Assembly: GCA_003670925.1 (NCBI GenBank)
Contig: QWQG01000126.1
Location: 1-64,000 of the forward strand
Direction of reading: 5' to 3'
Length of the DNA stretch: 64,000 nt
DNA from: Planctomycetota bacterium
GTDB lineage: Bacteria > Planctomycetota > Planctomycetia > Planctomycetales > Planctomycetaceae
Below are positions 61,571 to 64,000 of the stretch, piece by piece. The notes under the pieces were generated by a model. That model searched no databases. It had not been told where the DNA came from and worked only from the letters and a program-made list of their open reading frames with translations. Position 1 is the first letter of the stretch; each line of letters starts with the position of its first letter. The position numbers were made by a program, and so were the translations under genes.

Positions 61571-62352
61571 GGCTGCACCTCTGAACCCGCGTGCTTCCGC
61601 TCTTCCGCAACTTCGTCTTCGCGGCGTTGCACCAGATCGAAGAACAACTCTTCCACGTCTGATTGCTGATAACGATCGGCCAACTCAGGTAGTGTGCCTT
61701 CGGCCAGAATTTTACCGCAGTGAATCACGGCAATCCGATCGCATAACTTTTCGACTTCACGCATGATGTGTGTGGAAAAAATGATGCACTTTCCCTGATC
61801 GCGCAGGGCTGCGACTGCTTTTAGCACCGCACGGGCGACGAGCACATCCAAGCCGGACGTGGGTTCATCAAAAATGATCACCGGAGGATCATGGACGATC
61901 GTGCGCGCGATCGAGACCTTTTGTTTCATGCCGGTCGACATCTTCCCGCCGAGTCGATCACGAATTTCATGCATTTGCAGAATGTCGAAAATCTCGTCGA
62001 TTCGCACCTGCAGTTTGTCTTCGGGAATGCCATACAAGCGACCGTAGTATTCGACCATTTCCCGAGCCGTCATCCGGTCGTAAATTCCCGTATTGCACGA
62101 CATGAACCCAATCCGCCCACGAACACCCTCCGGATTCTGCACCACATTGATGCCATCGACTTCGGCCACGCCGCGCGTGGGACGCAGGACCGTGCTGAGG
62201 ATTCGCAGGCAGGTCGTTTTTCCAGCACCGTTCGGGCCTAGCAGCCCATAGATTTCGCCGGCTTTGACTTGAAACGACACGTTGTCGAGCGCGCGGAAAA
62301 CTCCAGCACGCGGGTCGGAGAATTCTTTGTAGAGTTCCTGAACTCGGATCAT
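61567..62352 (-). CDS. natA: ABC transporter ATP-binding protein (NatA-like)
   Basis: '[29 protein letters not shown]', '[36 protein letters not shown]'; ATGA overlap with the permease gene. Confidence 0.92.
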   Translation of the reverse strand: MIRVQELYKEFSDPRAGVFRALDNVSFQVKAGEIYGLLGPNGAGKTTCLRILSTVLRPTRGVAEVDGINVVQNPEGVRGRIGFMSCNTGIYDRMTAREMVEYYGRLYGIPEDKLQVRIDEIFDILQMHEIRDRLGGKMSTGMKQKVSIARTIVHDPPVIIFDEPTSGLDVLVARAVLKAVAALRDQGKCIIFSTHIMREVEKLCDRIAVIHCGKILAEGTLPELADRYQQSDVEELFFDLVQRREDEVAEERKHAGSEVQP

Positions 62353-62425
62353 GAATTCGGCCGCAGGCTGAATGAAAAGTTTTGTGGGCGCGCTACGCGC
62401 CGTGTTTCACTGCGATCCCTGTAGC

Positions 62426-62443
62426 TTGGACATTCATGTCCGA
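62426..62443. repeat. Palindromic dispersed repeat TTGGACATTCATGTCCGA
   Basis: Copies at 62426-62443, 62525-62540 (CGGACATGAATGTCCA) and 63274-63291 (TTGGACATTCTTGTCCGA). Confidence 0.8.
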
Positions 62444-62950
62444 GTCTCGGCCAAAGTGTGTTCAAAGGCGCAAGACTCTTCAACAAAGCTCATCTACTCC
62501 CTGACACCGTACTCAACCACCCGACGGACATGAATGTCCATCCTCCGGTCGAATTGTTTGTCAGCATCGCATGCTATCAGCTTACCACATTTGGCGGGCG
62601 GTGACGGACCCTGTCAGTGATGTCCCGAATGTTTTCGACTGTAGAATCGTCAGAGCCGGCGCCAACTGCTGTGGCTGGTATTCAGCGGCCCGATCGATGC
62701 AATCGTAAAACACGTTGCGCTGGCGAGGAATGTAACCAACGTTCTCAATGCAGCGGCGAATGCAATCCACCGTCAGGTGGTGAACGGTGCCTGCTGGCGA
62801 TTCCACGTTCTCCTCAATCATCAGGCTGTCCATGTCATTCGTGGCAAAGAGCAATGCCATTTTTCACCCTGCGTCACCCGCGACGACTGGATATTCGACT
62901 CGTTGTCGAGTCTAAACGCACGGGAATCCCAGACTGGTCCTGGCATCCGG

Positions 62951-63236
62951 TCAGGTCGATAATCCGAATTGGTTTGATGACGGAATCACCTGCCGCAATG
63001 CCATGGAATCAAGAGTGATACTGGCCGGGCTGAAGAGTGCTGCGTAAACAGTGCGATGAATATCTTCGGAGAGCAATTGCACACTTCCGTCAGCAAAAGC
63101 CACGTTGACTCCACCTGGATGATTGCTCGAGGCATACGGGGACTAGCCTTCAGGCCACGAACGTCTGGCATTGATTTTCCATGGTCCGGCGTTCGCCCGC
63201 TGATAATCGACCTCCGTGCCTTTGACGGTTTGGTTT
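62951..63236 (-). pseudogene. DUF1559 (type II pseudopilin-like) C-terminal remnant with in-frame amber codon
   Basis: Minus frame: NQTVKGTEVDYQRANAGPWKINARRSWPEG*SPYASSNHPGGVNVAFADGSVQLLSEDIHRTVYAALFSPASITLDSMALRQVIPSSNQFGLST*; TAG at 63145-63143. Confidence 0.82.
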
Positions 63237-63273
63237 CATAACGGAAACTCCGACGGATGCTTTGATATGTAGG

Positions 63274-63291
63274 TTGGACATTCTTGTCCGA
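63274..63291. repeat. Palindromic dispersed repeat TTGGACATTCTTGTCCGA
   Basis: Same motif as 62426-62443, one substitution in the centre. Confidence 0.8.
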
Positions 63292-63337
63292 CAGCGATTT
63301 GACGGGCGAGAATTCCCATCCTGCATTTGGTCACAAG

Positions 63338-63913
63338 CTAACGATTCAATCTCATGTTCGGGTACAGTTGAGAGAACTCTGCTGCTGCCTCATCGGTGAC
63401 CTGCGTCTTCCAGACCGAAAGAGACTCCAGCTTTGAAATCTGACCCAAAGCCTTAAAACCGACGTCCGTGATGTGGGTCTGATCAAGGCTGAGCTTTCTC
63501 AAGGTAGACATCTTTGCCAGTTTCGAACACCCGCTGTCCGAAATACGTGTCCGAAAGAGTGACAGCTGTTCGAGTGACTTCAGCCTGCCTAACTCGCCGA
63601 GATTCTTGTCCGTGACGGTCGTCCTGTCCAGACGCAATACTTCCAGGCCGGGGAACTGTTTCACGATCATCGGGACAGCCTCATCGGTAATCAGAGTTCG
63701 CGTGAGTGACAAATCGTTCAGCTTCGGCATCGGCCCCAGTGACTGCAGAGCCGCATCCGTGACGGGGCTATTGTCCAGGAAGTATGTGAAATGTCCGTCG
63801 GACCATGTCCATTTGCCATCCCCTTCAGGGACAGAAAAACTGTGTCCCTTCAACTGGCAGACGCTGATTGCAGACCATCCGGGCTGAGGACCACGCAAAC
63901 CATCGCGGCTCAA
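63338..63913 (-). CDS. Leucine-rich repeat protein
   Basis: Repeats such as 'LNDLSLTRTLITDEAVPMIVKQFPGLEVLRLDRTTVTDKNLGELGRLKSLEQLSLFRTRISDSG'. The N-terminus is not certain. Confidence 0.8.
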   Translation of the reverse strand: MSRDGLRGPQPGWSAISVCQLKGHSFSVPEGDGKWTWSDGHFTYFLDNSPVTDAALQSLGPMPKLNDLSLTRTLITDEAVPMIVKQFPGLEVLRLDRTTVTDKNLGELGRLKSLEQLSLFRTRISDSGCSKLAKMSTLRKLSLDQTHITDVGFKALGQISKLESLSVWKTQVTDEAAAEFSQLYPNMRLNR

Positions 63914-64000
63914 CGTTTGCCGTTTCCTGTTGACGAAGGGAGCAGGCAGAGCGGACGAATTCTCAGCCGTCTAGTATCAGCCAGAGCGCAGGAGGCGGTC

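Noticed and set aside
62582-62860. 92-aa minus-strand ORF
   Set aside because: No recognisable domain, lies in the repeat/pseudogene zone; insufficient evidence for a CDS.
1-64000. CRISPR arrays, tRNA/rRNA genes, intact transposases
   Set aside because: No regularly spaced repeat-spacer pattern, no convincing tRNA cloverleaf or rRNA sequence, and no transposase-like protein were recognised by eye; tRNAscan-SE/Infernal would be decisive.

Overview
This 64 kb window comes from a planctomycete-type genome. Support: three DUF1501 and two PSCyt1/DUF1549-DUF1553 proteins, prenyltransferase/squalene-oxidase-repeat secreted proteins, a Ser/Thr kinase with an ectodomain, a DUF1559 remnant, and FGE-like and LRR proteins. 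Most genes look chromosomal: parB, pgk, ALDH, amino-acid ABC transporter, family-4 UDG, MFS, and natA/natB-like ABC genes. There is also a surface-polysaccharide cluster (12.5-18 kb) and a translationally coupled cyclopropane-fatty-acid-type lipid operon (53.6-59.0 kb). I saw no CRISPR array, rRNA, convincing tRNA or intact transposase. The most interesting non-gene signal is an abrupt strand-composition reversal at about 11.8-12.3 kb. Pyrimidine-rich sequence becomes purine-rich on the + strand although most flanking genes lie on the same strand. It is centred on a T-rich intergenic region with DnaA-box-like 9-mers and lies about 10 kb from parB, so I propose a candidate replication origin. 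Other observations are gene remnants visible only by reading across frames (DUF1559 with an in-frame amber codon, an esterase split over three frames, a frameshifted nucleotidyltransferase), small ORFs below the ORF-track cutoff, and several REP-like palindromic repeats. All family calls are from reading the proteins; no database search was run.
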